From: Xanthomonas sp. 3793
GTDB lineage: Bacteria; Pseudomonadota; Gammaproteobacteria; Xanthomonadales; Xanthomonadaceae
DNA length: 64,000 nucleotides
Direction: 5' to 3'
NCBI RefSeq assembly: GCF_024806835.1
Contig: NZ_JANTYU010000006.1
Span: 248,001 to 312,000, forward strand
Shown here: piece by piece, positions 45,989-55,084 of the stretch
Layout: each line of letters starts with the position of its first letter
How positions within the stretch are numbered: position 1 is the first letter of the stretch
The notes under the pieces: model-generated
Seen by the model: the letters and a program-made list of their open reading frames with translations, nothing else
Databases searched by the model: none
What the model was told of the DNA's origin: nothing
Translations under genes and position numbers: made by a program

Positions 45989-46447
45989 TCAGCGCAGCGC
46001 GGGGTCGCGGGTGTCGGGCATGTCCGGGTAGGGCATGCCCCGCCCGGTTTCGACATAGCGTTTGAGGCTGCTGCCCAGGAAGTACCGCCAGCTCTGGGTG
46101 CAGGCCTCCAGGCACGGCGAGTCGCGGTAGCCGGACTGCACGAACTCCACCCGCGTGCCCTCGCTGGTGGAGATCAGATCGAATCGCATCACCGTGCCCT
46201 CCCAGGCTGCGGTGTCGAGCATGTTGGAGCGCTCGCAGCGCCAGCGCACCAAGCGATGGTCGGCGCCTTCGTCGATACGCAGCACCACCTGCCAGCCATG
46301 GCCGCTCCAGTCCAGGCGCACGCAGTCATCGGCCTGCTGCACCTCGCGCGTCCACCAGCGTGCCAGCTGCACGGGCTCGGACAGCGCAGCGGACACCACT
46401 TCGGGCGCGGCGGCGATCACGATGCTGTGGCGGATCTCACGGTTCAT
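45989..46447 (-). CDS. SRPBCC-family protein
   Basis: 152 aa from ATG 46447: MNREIRHSIVIAAAPEVVSA, EPVQLARWWTREVQ, WSGHGWQVVLRIDEG, WEGTVMRFDLISTSEGTRV, SWRYFLGSSLKRYVETG. AHSA1-like cavity fold with unknown ligand. It ends 13 bp from the convergent proP stop and is divergent from the EcsC gene. Confidence 0.8.
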   Translation of the reverse strand: MNREIRHSIVIAAAPEVVSAALSEPVQLARWWTREVQQADDCVRLDWSGHGWQVVLRIDEGADHRLVRWRCERSNMLDTAAWEGTVMRFDLISTSEGTRVEFVQSGYRDSPCLEACTQSWRYFLGSSLKRYVETGRGMPYPDMPDTRDPALR

Positions 46448-46589
46448 CTGATGGGCATTGCCTGCGTGGACGCCGATGATCGCGCATTTTGCCAGCCAAT
46501 TGCAGTTTGGGAAGATTTGCGGGCAGCCGCTCGTCGCGCTCACACGGCGCTGGGTACCATCGGCGCAGCCCCTTATGACGAGAGCAGGC

Positions 46590-47417
46590 ATGACGACGCT
46601 TCCGATACCGGTGATGGATGTGGCCGCGCAGCGCGACCTGGCCACGGCGCACGCGCTGCTGGAAAACCCTGGCGTAGCAGCCCAACTGGCCAATGCACTG
46701 GGCGCGCCGATCGAGAGCCTGATCACCAGGCGGCTGCCGAAGATGGTGACCCGCAGCATCGATGGGCTCACTCGCCGCGCGCTGCAGGTGGCCATGAAAT
46801 CGGCACTGCTGAGCCTGCGCGGCAAGCGCGAGGCGGTGCAGCCGGCCTCCACCACAAAGCACACCCTGGCGGTGGCGGTGGCCGGTGGCGCCGGTGGCTT
46901 TTTCGGCCTGCCGGGCCTGATGGTGGAGCTGCCGCTGACCACGACCGTGATGCTGCGCTCCATCGCCGACATCGCGCGCGCCGAAGGCGAATCCCTGCAG
47001 AGCCCGGACACCGCGCTGGCCTGCCTGGAAGTGCTGGCGCATGGCGGCCGCAGCGTGGGGGATGATGGCGCCGAATCGGGCTATTTCGCCGTGCGCGCGG
47101 CCATGGCGCAGCAACTCAGCGCCGCCGCCCGCCATGTCGCCGCGCACGGCTTCGCCAGCAAGGGTGCGCCGGCCCTGGTGTCGCTGGTCTCGCGCATCGC
47201 CGCCAAGTTTTCGGTCAACGTGGGCGAAAAACTCGCCGTGCAGGCGGTGCCGCTGGTGGGCGCAGTGAGTGGCGCCACGCTCAACACGGTCTTTATCCGC
47301 CACTTCCAGGCCATGGCCCGCGGGCACTTCATCGTGCGCCGGCTGGAACGCAAGTTCGGCGAGGCGGCGGTGCGGCGGGCGTATGAGGCGCTGCCGCCTG
47401 CGCCGCACCCACGTTAG
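46590..47417 (+). CDS. EcsC-family protein
   Basis: 275 aa from ATG 46590. The central part, AVAVAGGAGGFFGLPGLMVE, then LTTTVMLRSIADIARAEGE, followed by ACLEVLAHGG and late VGAVSGATLNTVFIRHFQ, is the EcsC pattern. The family name derives from a gene next to an ABC transporter in Bacillus. No activity has been firmly assigned. Amphipathic and probably membrane-associated. Confidence 0.8.
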   Translation: MTTLPIPVMDVAAQRDLATAHALLENPGVAAQLANALGAPIESLITRRLPKMVTRSIDGLTRRALQVAMKSALLSLRGKREAVQPASTTKHTLAVAVAGGAGGFFGLPGLMVELPLTTTVMLRSIADIARAEGESLQSPDTALACLEVLAHGGRSVGDDGAESGYFAVRAAMAQQLSAAARHVAAHGFASKGAPALVSLVSRIAAKFSVNVGEKLAVQAVPLVGAVSGATLNTVFIRHFQAMARGHFIVRRLERKFGEAAVRRAYEALPPAPHPR

Positions 47418-47502
47418 AAGCATCGGATCGATCAGGCCAGGGGACAGGAGGACTGTCGATCCGATGTGGATCTATCGATAACGGGGTGCTGTCAGTTCCT
47501 GC

Positions 47503-47859
47503 TCAGATGGGCTGCGGCGTACACAGCGCGCGCGCCGTGGCAGAGCCGATGAACTGGTTGTTCGCGTCGCTCACCATGACGGTGGCATTGATGAAGGTGC
47601 TGGTGCGAGGGCAGTAGAACGAGCAATCGGAACTGTTGCTGCAGTTCCTGGGGAATATCGCACCTGCGGTGTTGCTGAAACTCCAGGCGTATTTGAACGG
47701 TTGTGGCGACCCAGGGCTATCCACGCCTGCCCAGCAATAGTCGCTGCCGGTGCAGTCGAGCAGGACCGTGGACGCCTGCGCCTGGGCACTGGGTGTGGCG
47801 GCGATGCCGGCAACAGCCAGGAAAAGACTCGCGGTGCAACTAGCAACAACCTTGTTCAT
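47503..47859 (-). CDS. Small secreted cysteine-rich protein of unknown function
   Basis: 118 aa from ATG 47859, 7 nt after GAGGA; an ATG six bases earlier is too close to it. A signal peptide (ASLFLAVAGIAATPSAQAQA) is followed by a mature domain with cysteine-containing DCTGSDYCWAG, NCSNSSDCSFYC and ARALCTPQPI, probably disulfide-bonded, with beta-rich spacing. It may be extracellular. No family recognised. Confidence 0.6.
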   Translation of the reverse strand: MNKVVASCTASLFLAVAGIAATPSAQAQASTVLLDCTGSDYCWAGVDSPGSPQPFKYAWSFSNTAGAIFPRNCSNSSDCSFYCPRTSTFINATVMVSDANNQFIGSATARALCTPQPI

Positions 47860-48044
47860 GCACATATCCTCGTGAGTAGGTCCCCCACCGCGATAGTGCA
47901 TGCTGCGCATCCATCCGGATGAGATGCGCATCGCCAATTCCTCCGGCGTGCGGCCGGGAACGGCAATGCCTGTGAGACCCATCGCATGACCTCGCATCCT
48001 GCTGCGGCCATGCATAATCGAGCGCCTTCGAAGGCCCACTTCCG

Positions 48045-48680
48045 ATGCCCAAGCCATTCTCTCCCGCTTCCGCACGCAACCGCGATCCGATTCTCGCCGT
48101 GTTGCAGCGGCACTTTGCCGATCGCCACCAGGTGCTGGAAATCGGCGCGGGTACCGGCCAGCACGCGGTGCATTTCGCTGCGGCGATGCCGTGGTTGCAG
48201 TGGCAGGCCAGCGACCACGCCGATCATCTGCCGGGCATGCGGCAGTGGCTGGACGAGGCCGCGCTACCCAACACACCGCCGCCGATCGCCATGCAGGCCG
48301 TGTTGACGCCCTCGCCCGGGCTGGCACCGCTTCCGACCTTGCCCGTGCAGCCCGATGGCCGGCGGGGTTTCGATGCGATTTACAGCGCCAACACCTTGCA
48401 CATCATGGGCTGGCCGCAGGTGCAGGCCTTGTTTGCGGGCCTGCCCGCGGTGATGGCACCGCAGACGGTGCTGGCGGTGTATGGGCCGTTCAATCGCGAT
48501 GGTCAGTTCACCAGCGACAGCAATCGCGACTTCGATGCGATGCTGCGCACACGCGATGCGGCGTCGGGTATCCGCGATGCCGCCGACGTGGACGCGCTGG
48601 CCGCGCAGGTGGGCCTGCAGCTGGTGGACGATGTGGAAATGCCGGCCAACAACCGCTGCCGGGTGTGGCGTCGGAGTTAG
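48045..48680 (+). CDS. DUF938-family SAM-dependent methyltransferase-like protein
   Basis: 211 aa: FSPASARNRDPILAVLQRHF, VLEIGAGTGQHAVHFAAAMP, DAIYSANTLHIMGWPQVQAL, YGPFNRDGQFTSDSNRDFDA, then EMPANNRCRVWRR. The GAGTGQH loop is the SAM-binding motif I; the rest fits DUF938. The substrate is unknown. Confidence 0.85.
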   Translation: MPKPFSPASARNRDPILAVLQRHFADRHQVLEIGAGTGQHAVHFAAAMPWLQWQASDHADHLPGMRQWLDEAALPNTPPPIAMQAVLTPSPGLAPLPTLPVQPDGRRGFDAIYSANTLHIMGWPQVQALFAGLPAVMAPQTVLAVYGPFNRDGQFTSDSNRDFDAMLRTRDAASGIRDAADVDALAAQVGLQLVDDVEMPANNRCRVWRRS

Positions 48681-48858
48681 GGCGTACTGCCGCTTGAGGC
48701 GCGTCAGGCAGTGCAGTTGCGGGCGCTGCATCGCATCCGCGCCAGCGCCTGCCGTCCTCGCATTGCCGAACACGCAACGCTGCGTGATCGCTTGCGGTGC
48801 CCTCGTCGTGGCCGCGAGGCACCGCCTGCCAGATCCTACGCTGCGCCATCGCTGCATG

Positions 48859-49917
48859 TCATTGCTGCGGTGGATCGCGGCGAACCGCCTGCGGTGTCTT
48901 GCCGGTCCAGACCCGGAACGCGCGTACGAACGAGTTGGTATCTTCAAACCCGAGCAGCAAGGCGATTTCCGCGCTGGACATCATGGTCTTGCGCAGATAA
49001 TGCTCGGCCAGCGCCGCGCGCACCTTGTCCAGCGTCTGCTGGAACGTGGTGCCCTCATCATGCAGACGGCGTTGCAAGGTCCGGCAGCTCACTCCCAGGC
49101 GCTTGCTTACTGCCTGCATCGATACCTCGCCTGCAGGCAGGGCTTCGAGCAACGCGCTCCTGACACGTTCGACCATGCTGGCGGTGCGATCCAGGTCGGC
49201 CAGCCGCTGGCGCAGCGAAGGTTCGAAGAACTCCCAGAGCTTGTGATTTTCAGTGAGAAACGGGCGCTCGATGTCGGCCATCGAAAATACCAGCAGCGGT
49301 GCGGTCGTGACTTTCACCGGCCTGCCGAAAAAAGCGGCATATAGCGCCCTGTCGGCATCGCTGTCGTCATCGGACAATGGCCAGCCCACCTGCAGCGGCA
49401 CCACCGGCGTGCGCGTGGCAAGGCGAGCCAACTGCACGAAAAACACGAGTTTGAACGCCATAAAGACGTTGGGCGGCGGCTTGGTCTGGTCGAGAAAACC
49501 GATGGTGACATTGGCCTGCGTCTTGCCGCGCTCCACGCCGATCACCATCGGTGCGATCAGTTTGACGAAACTGCCGATACGATCGAGTGCGTTGCCGAGA
49601 TTGGCACTGCATAACGCGGCAAACAGCTCCGGGTCGAACCAGTCGCTGGTCATCACCCGCGCGATGCGTAGCGGCGCGGGCAGTTGCGCATCGATGGAGC
49701 GCGCTTCGGCCTCGATGGCAAGCCAAAGGTCGAAAAACATCGCCGGGGTCAGGCGTACGTTGTCGCGCGAAAACAGATCGCCCGGCAATTGCGCGCGCCG
49801 TAGCACCGGCGCCGTGGCCAGGCCCGCGTCCTGCATCAGCAATCTCCAGCCTGGCCAGATCGCGTAATCGAGGATCGAGCCGGGGCGCACGGACGTTGAG
49901 TTTTTTTGAGGAATCAT
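48859..49917 (-). CDS. AraC-family regulator (arabinose-binding-type N-terminal domain)
   Basis: 352 aa. Residues about 20-210 resemble the Arabinose_bd_2 domain of the OruR/ArgR-like group (PAMFFDLWLAIEAEA, FGRPVKVTTAPLLVFS). The C-terminal AraC HTH is plain: VSKRLGVSCRTLQRRLHDEG, then TTFQQTLDKVR, SSAEIALLLGFEDTNSFVRA, FRVWTGKTPQAVRR. It is divergent from the crotonase-to-NTF2 gene set and most likely controls it through the 21-bp repeats in between. Confidence 0.85.
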   Translation of the reverse strand: MIPQKNSTSVRPGSILDYAIWPGWRLLMQDAGLATAPVLRRAQLPGDLFSRDNVRLTPAMFFDLWLAIEAEARSIDAQLPAPLRIARVMTSDWFDPELFAALCSANLGNALDRIGSFVKLIAPMVIGVERGKTQANVTIGFLDQTKPPPNVFMAFKLVFFVQLARLATRTPVVPLQVGWPLSDDDSDADRALYAAFFGRPVKVTTAPLLVFSMADIERPFLTENHKLWEFFEPSLRQRLADLDRTASMVERVRSALLEALPAGEVSMQAVSKRLGVSCRTLQRRLHDEGTTFQQTLDKVRAALAEHYLRKTMMSSAEIALLLGFEDTNSFVRAFRVWTGKTPQAVRRDPPQQ

Positions 49918-49983
49918 CGAAAAAGCTTAGGTGTCGCCGGCAGCGTAAGCAACTGAAAAACACGCAGAAAACCGATCTCGACA

Positions 49984-50042
49984 GGTTGGCGCGATCGGCA
50001 TGACGGTTGGCGCGATCGGCTAGAGCGTTGGCGCCGATCGCC
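49984..50042. promoter_or_regulatory. Three direct repeats at 21-bp spacing, AraC-type operator candidate
   Basis: GGTTGGCGCGATCGGC occurs at 49984-49999 and 50005-50020, and a variant CGTTGGCGCCGATCGCC begins at 50026, each 21 bp apart. Spacing of two helical turns places all copies on the same DNA face. They lie 67-125 bp from the AraC start and 94-152 bp from the crotonase start. Confidence 0.65.
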
Positions 50043-50135
50043 GCGCATAGTGCGCTCCGGCAGCCCCGCTACCCCCGCTGCCTGGCAAAGATGTCCATCC
50101 ATCACGCAACGCTCCACGTCCTTTCGGGAATCCAC

Positions 50136-51104
50136 GTGCACCTGTTCAAACGCATGATCGTGTTGTCTGCCGCAACCCTTGGCAGCGTTGCTATGGCCAG
50201 TGCCGCCGGCCTGCCGGGCGCGCCAGCGGCCCCCGCGCATCGCTCGGCCGCCAGCCAGGATGCGATGCCGCTGTGGCAGGTGCGCGAGATCTCGCCGGCC
50301 ATCCGCGAAGTGGCCTACGCCAACCCGCCGTTGAATCTGATCGAGCCGCGCACCCTGGTGGAATTGAATGCGCTGGTGACCAAGCTGAGCGCGGACGCAC
50401 AGCTCAAGGTGGTGATCTTCAAGAGCGCCACGCCGGGCTTTTTCATCAATCACTTCGACACCAGCCAGTTTGCCGGCTTTGCCAGCCAGACCGGCGCCGG
50501 GTCCAAGCCGTTATGGGTCGATCTGATCTCCAACCTGCAAAAAGCGCCGTTCATCAGCATTGCGCAGATCGATGGCCGCACGCAGGGCGGTGGTAACGAA
50601 CTGGCCCTGGCGATGGATCTGCGTTATGCCAGCACCGATGCCGTATTCGACCAGCCGGAAGTGGGCTTGGGTTTGTTCCCAGGTGGCGGTGGTCCCGACC
50701 ATTTGGTGCGGCTGGCAGGGCGCGACAAGACGCTGGAGGCATTCCTGAGCAGCGATGACTACGACGCGGCCACCGCAGAGCGTTTCGGCTGGGTGACACG
50801 CGCATTGCCTGCCGCAGCGCTGGAGCCGTTCGTCAGCACGCTTGCTGCACGCATCGCCAGCTTCGACAAGACCGCACTGGTAGAAACCAAACGCCATATC
50901 GATGCGATCGCCTTGCCGACGGAAGCCGAGCGTTTGGCGGCCAACCAGAAATTCCTCGGCTCGTTGTCGTGGCCGGGCCTGAGCGCGCGTATGCCGGTGT
51001 TCGGGAAGCTGATTCAGGAGGCCGGCCCGGCCACCGTGGAAGGCCGCATGGGCTACTACATCGGCGAAGGTAACCGCAGAGTGCACGAAGGCGCGGGAAA
51101 GTAA
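50136..51104 (+). CDS. Exported crotonase-fold protein (enoyl-CoA hydratase/isomerase family)
   Basis: 322 aa from a GTG at 50136 (GGGA about 8 nt upstream); an ATG at 50154 is possible. A signal-like leader (KRMIVLSAATLGSVAMASAA) precedes a crotonase domain: REVAYANPPLNLIEP, VVIFKSATPGFFINHFD, IAQIDGRTQGGGNELALAMD (oxyanion loop), FDQPEVGLGLFPGGGG. The second conserved position lies in the PEVGLGLFPG region. CoA-ester enzymes are cytoplasmic, so a crotonase with an export signal is odd. It is the first gene of the set divergent from AraC. Confidence 0.75.
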   Translation: MHLFKRMIVLSAATLGSVAMASAAGLPGAPAAPAHRSAASQDAMPLWQVREISPAIREVAYANPPLNLIEPRTLVELNALVTKLSADAQLKVVIFKSATPGFFINHFDTSQFAGFASQTGAGSKPLWVDLISNLQKAPFISIAQIDGRTQGGGNELALAMDLRYASTDAVFDQPEVGLGLFPGGGGPDHLVRLAGRDKTLEAFLSSDDYDAATAERFGWVTRALPAAALEPFVSTLAARIASFDKTALVETKRHIDAIALPTEAERLAANQKFLGSLSWPGLSARMPVFGKLIQEAGPATVEGRMGYYIGEGNRRVHEGAGK

Positions 51105-51212
51105 CACGTCGTTGCTTGGCAGCCATGGCCACTGCCTGGCTGCTGCGCCACACCATATCGATTCGATCCAACTTTTTTTCATCACCATTACCTGGCGCTC
51201 GGAGAGAGAGCA

Positions 51213-52019
51213 ATGAAGAAGACAATTCTGGTCACCGGCGCCTCGTCCGGATTTGGTTTGATGCTGGCCACGATGTTGCACAAGCAGGGCCACACGGTTG
51301 TTGGCACCAGTCGCGATCCCGAGCGGCATGCCACCAAGGTGCCGTTCAAGTTGCTGCGCCTGGACATTGACGACGATGCCTCCATCCAGGAATTCCCGAC
51401 CGTGTTGTTCCGCACGATCAAGAAGCTGGATGTGCTGGTCAATAATGCCGGCTACATGCTCACCGGCCTGGCCGAAGAAACGCCGCTGGATGCGGCACGT
51501 CAGCAGTTCGAAACCAATTTTTGGGGCACGGTGAAGGTGACCAATGCATTGCTGCCGTACCTGCGCGAGCAGCGCTCCGGCAAGATCATCACCGTCAGCT
51601 CCATCGTCGCGTTGATCGGCCCGCCGAACCTTGCGTTCTACACCGCCTCCAAACATGCGGTGGAAGGCTATTTCAAGTCGCTGCGGTTCGAGCTCAATGC
51701 CTTCAACATCCAGGTGGCGATGGTCGAGCCGGTCTGGTTCAAGACCAATCTGGGCAAGAACGCGGTGGCTGCCGCCAGCGGCGGCATCGCCGCCTACGAT
51801 GCGTATCGTCGCAAGGCACAGGCTGCCACGCAGAAGGGACTGGACGAGGCGGAACAGCCCGATGCCGTGGTCAAGAAGATTTCCGAGCTGGTCGATTCCA
51901 CGCAACCCAAGTTCAGCAACCCGGTCGGCAAGATGACAGGCATGTTCCTGTTCCTGCAGAGCTATGCGCCAAAGATGTTTGAAAGCTCGATTCTCAAGAG
52001 CGTTGCCGGCGCCGCCTGA
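51213..52019 (+). CDS. SDR-family oxidoreductase
   Basis: 268 aa with strong GGAGAGAG upstream. Classical SDR: VTGASSGFG, LVNNAGYML, catalytic Ser in TVSSIVALIG, YTASKHAVEGY (Tyr-x3-Lys), then VEPVWFKTN. This is the retinol/ketoreductase-like group that carries a longer tail (about 70 residues after the core). It lies between the crotonase and YciI genes in the AraC-linked set. Confidence 0.85.
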   Translation: MKKTILVTGASSGFGLMLATMLHKQGHTVVGTSRDPERHATKVPFKLLRLDIDDDASIQEFPTVLFRTIKKLDVLVNNAGYMLTGLAEETPLDAARQQFETNFWGTVKVTNALLPYLREQRSGKIITVSSIVALIGPPNLAFYTASKHAVEGYFKSLRFELNAFNIQVAMVEPVWFKTNLGKNAVAAASGGIAAYDAYRRKAQAATQKGLDEAEQPDAVVKKISELVDSTQPKFSNPVGKMTGMFLFLQSYAPKMFESSILKSVAGAA

Positions 52020-52065
52020 GCGGCCAGGCATTGCGTATCACCGCCTTCGATCCAAGGACACCGCA

Positions 52066-52362
52066 GTGAAATACTATCTTTGCAAGTACATGCCGCCGCG
52101 CGCAGAGTTTCTGCAGACCATGAGCGCAGATGAAAAGACCTGGATGGCGCAGCACGGCGTCTTCCTGGACAGCCTGCTGGCGCAAGGCATCATCGTCGCG
52201 CATGGGCCGGTGATGGACCCGGCCGGTGGGTATGGCGTGTCGCTGTACCGCATTGCCGACGATCAGCAGATCGAGCAGCTCACTGCGCAGGACCCGATCG
52301 TGCGTAATGGTGCCGGCCACTACGAGCATTACCCGATGCTGCATCTGAAGGCACGCGATTAA
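52066..52362 (+). CDS. YciI-like protein
   Basis: 98 aa from GTG 52066 with AAGGA 7 nt upstream. KYYLCKYMPPRAEFLQTMSA, HGVFLDSLLAQGIIVAHGPV and LTAQDPIVRNGAGHYEHYPM fit the YCII-related dimeric alpha-beta fold (the His-Asp site region HGPVMDP). Members are small isomerase- or hydrolase-like proteins. Function in this cluster is unknown. Confidence 0.75.
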   Translation: MKYYLCKYMPPRAEFLQTMSADEKTWMAQHGVFLDSLLAQGIIVAHGPVMDPAGGYGVSLYRIADDQQIEQLTAQDPIVRNGAGHYEHYPMLHLKARD

Positions 52363-52722
52363 GCGCAGCTGACAGAGCTCTGTAATGACGTCAGGCGTGC
52401 GTCGTCGATGCTTGGTGCGGCATGTGTCACTCCTAGGCTCGGGTTGCTCGGTGCCTTGCGCACCCACCTGAAGACGGCTCGCGACGCGTTGTTGCCCGCT
52501 TTCAAGCGCTGCGTACCATTCGGCTGCGCGGCATCACGTGGCCGCGTACATCGCTCGGGATCGGCATGCCGCTCGCGGACGCTGCAGGGTCAAGCATGTT
52601 GCCCGCATCCGTTTGAAGATGGCGCATTACGTGCCGGTCGCGGCAGCGGCAGCGCCCTTCGACACGACTGCACCCCGCCAGCCCTGCAGCGTTCTCCGCC
52701 ATTCGGTCACCAAGGCATTGTC
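52363..52722. other. Intergenic, no gene seen
   Basis: 360 bp between the YciI gene and the second SDR. It may hold a promoter for the second half of the set. No element was recognised. Confidence 0.4.
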
Positions 52723-53493
52723 ATGACAACCACACTCGTCACCGGTGCCTCCAGTGGCATCGGCGCAGTCTACGCACATCGGTTCGCTGCACGTGGCCAC
52801 CACCTAGTGCTGGTAGCGCGCGCCACCGACAGGCTCGACGCACTCGCCACACAACTGCGCGTCGAACATGCGGTCGCCGTCGAGGTGGTCACCGCCGACC
52901 TGACCGACCCGGCGCAGCTGCACAGCGTGACCCAGCGCATCAGCGACAGCCCGATCGACATCCTGGTCAATAACGCCGGTGCCAGCCTCAACGGGGGCTT
53001 GCTGCATGCGCAGCCCGCCGCACTCGAACAGCTATTGCGCCTCAATGCGTTGGTGCCGACCTTGCTTGCACGTGCTGCGTTGCCTGGCATGCTGGCGCGC
53101 GGCCACGGCGCCATGATCAACATCGCCTCAGCACTGGCGCTGTTGCCGGAGTACTCGCCAGGCATCTATGCCGCCACCAAGGCCTATGTGTTGGCACTGT
53201 CGCAGAGCCTGCACGTAGAAGTGGGTAACCGGGGTATCCAGGTGCAAGCGGTGTTGCCGGCCGCCACGCGTACCGAGATCTACACACGTGCCGGCATGGA
53301 TATCAGCCGCGTCCCGGATGTGATGGAGGTGGACGCGCTGGTGGATGCGGCGCTGGTCGGCTTCGACCGCAAGGAGCTGGTGACCATTCCACCGCTGCCC
53401 AATTCCGCCGACTGGGATGCCTTCGAGCAGGCCCGCATGACCCTTGCCAAGGGCTTCAGTCATGCCGAACCGGCCGCACGCTATCGCCCTTGA
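52723..53493 (+). CDS. SDR-family oxidoreductase
   Basis: 256 aa: VTGASSGIGAVYAHRFAARG, LVNNAGASLNGGLL, NIASALALLPEYSPGIYAAT with the catalytic Ser and Tyr, and KAY (Tyr-x3-Lys). Upstream frames to 52408 are not credible. Closest in pattern to the DltE/YqjQ-type SDRs. Follows the YciI gene and precedes the aldehyde dehydrogenase gene. Confidence 0.85.
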   Translation: MTTTLVTGASSGIGAVYAHRFAARGHHLVLVARATDRLDALATQLRVEHAVAVEVVTADLTDPAQLHSVTQRISDSPIDILVNNAGASLNGGLLHAQPAALEQLLRLNALVPTLLARAALPGMLARGHGAMINIASALALLPEYSPGIYAATKAYVLALSQSLHVEVGNRGIQVQAVLPAATRTEIYTRAGMDISRVPDVMEVDALVDAALVGFDRKELVTIPPLPNSADWDAFEQARMTLAKGFSHAEPAARYRP

Positions 53494-53617
53494 TCGCGCC
53501 AGGCTCAGTTGCCGCCGGCACCGCTTCTCAACCTCCCATACCGGCGTGCAACGCAGTTGCTGCGGCCACGCTGTTGCCCGCTGTCTTCCGCTCCATCCCT
53601 CCGCGTAAGGATCAGAC

Positions 53618-54991
53618 ATGACGTACAGAACGCTGAACCCCTATACCGAACAAATGACTTGCGTCTTTCCCGAACACACCGATGCGCAGGTGGAAGCCGC
53701 GCTTGCCGCTGCCGACGCGCTGTACCGCTCCAGTTGGTGTCGGCAGGACCGTAGCCAGCGTTTGGCGGTGCTGACCACGCTGGCCGAGGTGATCGCCAGC
53801 GAGCGCGATCTGCTGGCGCGCACCATGGCCGAAGAGATGGGCAAGCCGCTGCTGCAAGGGCTGATGGAAGCGGATCTGTGCGCAGACATCGCACGCTACT
53901 ACGCGCGCATGGGAGAGGACTTGCTCAGGCCGCAGCCGCTGCATACCGATGTGGGGCAGGCAACTGTGGAATTGCACCCGATCGGCGTACTGCTGGCGGT
54001 GGAGCCGTGGAATTTCCCGCTGTATCAGTTGGTGCGCGTGGTCGCGCCGGCAATCGCCGTGGGCAACCCGGTCATCTACAAGCACGCCAGCATCGTGCCG
54101 CAATGCGCGGCCTTGTTCGAAGAGCTGGTGCTCCGCGCAGGCGCACCGCAGGGCGCGGTGAGCAACCTGTACATTTCCGCCGCCAAGGTGGCCGAGCTGA
54201 TCGGCGACGACCGTATCCAGGGCGTGGCCTTGACCGGTTCGGAAGGTGCGGGCAGCAAGGTGGCCGCGCGGGCGGGCGAGATGCTCAAGAAGGCAACGAT
54301 GGAGCTGGGCGGCAGCGATGTCTTCGTGGTGCTCGACGATGCCGATCTGGGCAAGGCCGTGGAAGGCGCCATCTTCGGGCGACTGGGCAATGCGGGCCAG
54401 GTCTGCACCGGAGCGAAACGTTTCATCGTCCATGCGTCCATTGCGCGGGCGTTTACCGACGCCTTCGTCACTGCCATGCAGTCGGCGCCGGTGGGCGACC
54501 CGCTGGATGCGCAGACCCTGCTGGGGCCGCTGGCTTCGCGCGAAGGGCTGGAAGGGCTGAGCAAACAAGTGGACGCCGCCATCGCCCATGGCGCCACCGT
54601 GTTGACCGGCGGCAAGCGTATCGATCGGCCCGGCTTTTTCTATGCGCCCACGGTGCTGACCGATGTGACGCCGCAGAACCCGGCCTTCTACGAGGAGTTC
54701 TTTGGCCCAGTGGCATTGTTGTTCGTGGTCCAAGACGACGCCGCAGCTGCGGCATTGGCCAACGATTCGGTGTTTGGCCTGGGCGGGACGATCTACTCCG
54801 GCGACATCGCGCGCGCACGTGCACTGGCAGCGCAGATCGAGACCGGCATGGTGTTCATCAATACTCCAACCACCTCGCGCCCCGAACTTCCGTTCGGTGG
54901 CATCAAGCGCTCCGGCTTCGGGCGCGAGCTGGGCGATGTGGGCATCAAGGAGTTCGTCAATCGCAAGCTGGTGGTGGTGGCCGGCGCCTGA
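53618..54991 (+). CDS. NAD(P)-dependent aldehyde dehydrogenase (succinate-semialdehyde dehydrogenase-like)
   Basis: 457 aa, the usual length of the short GabD-like group. Landmarks: EPWNFPLYQL (Asn), YKHASIVPQC, TGSEGAGSKVA, the general base E near 229 in MELGGSD, and the nucleophile C near 262 in GQVCTGAKRF, then EEFFGPVAL and LPFGGIKRSGFGRELG. It probably oxidises a semialdehyde or aliphatic aldehyde. The set of crotonase, SDR and aldehyde dehydrogenase suggests degradation of a small carboxylic compound. Confidence 0.85.
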   Translation: MTYRTLNPYTEQMTCVFPEHTDAQVEAALAAADALYRSSWCRQDRSQRLAVLTTLAEVIASERDLLARTMAEEMGKPLLQGLMEADLCADIARYYARMGEDLLRPQPLHTDVGQATVELHPIGVLLAVEPWNFPLYQLVRVVAPAIAVGNPVIYKHASIVPQCAALFEELVLRAGAPQGAVSNLYISAAKVAELIGDDRIQGVALTGSEGAGSKVAARAGEMLKKATMELGGSDVFVVLDDADLGKAVEGAIFGRLGNAGQVCTGAKRFIVHASIARAFTDAFVTAMQSAPVGDPLDAQTLLGPLASREGLEGLSKQVDAAIAHGATVLTGGKRIDRPGFFYAPTVLTDVTPQNPAFYEEFFGPVALLFVVQDDAAAAALANDSVFGLGGTIYSGDIARARALAAQIETGMVFINTPTTSRPELPFGGIKRSGFGRELGDVGIKEFVNRKLVVVAGA

Positions 54992-55084
54992 GTCCAGTGG
55001 CGCCCGGCGTATCGATGCCGTGGCGCCTTTCTTGTCTGCACGCGCGGCATCCCTCGCCGTGCACTGCCATTGCGGAGCGTCGTC

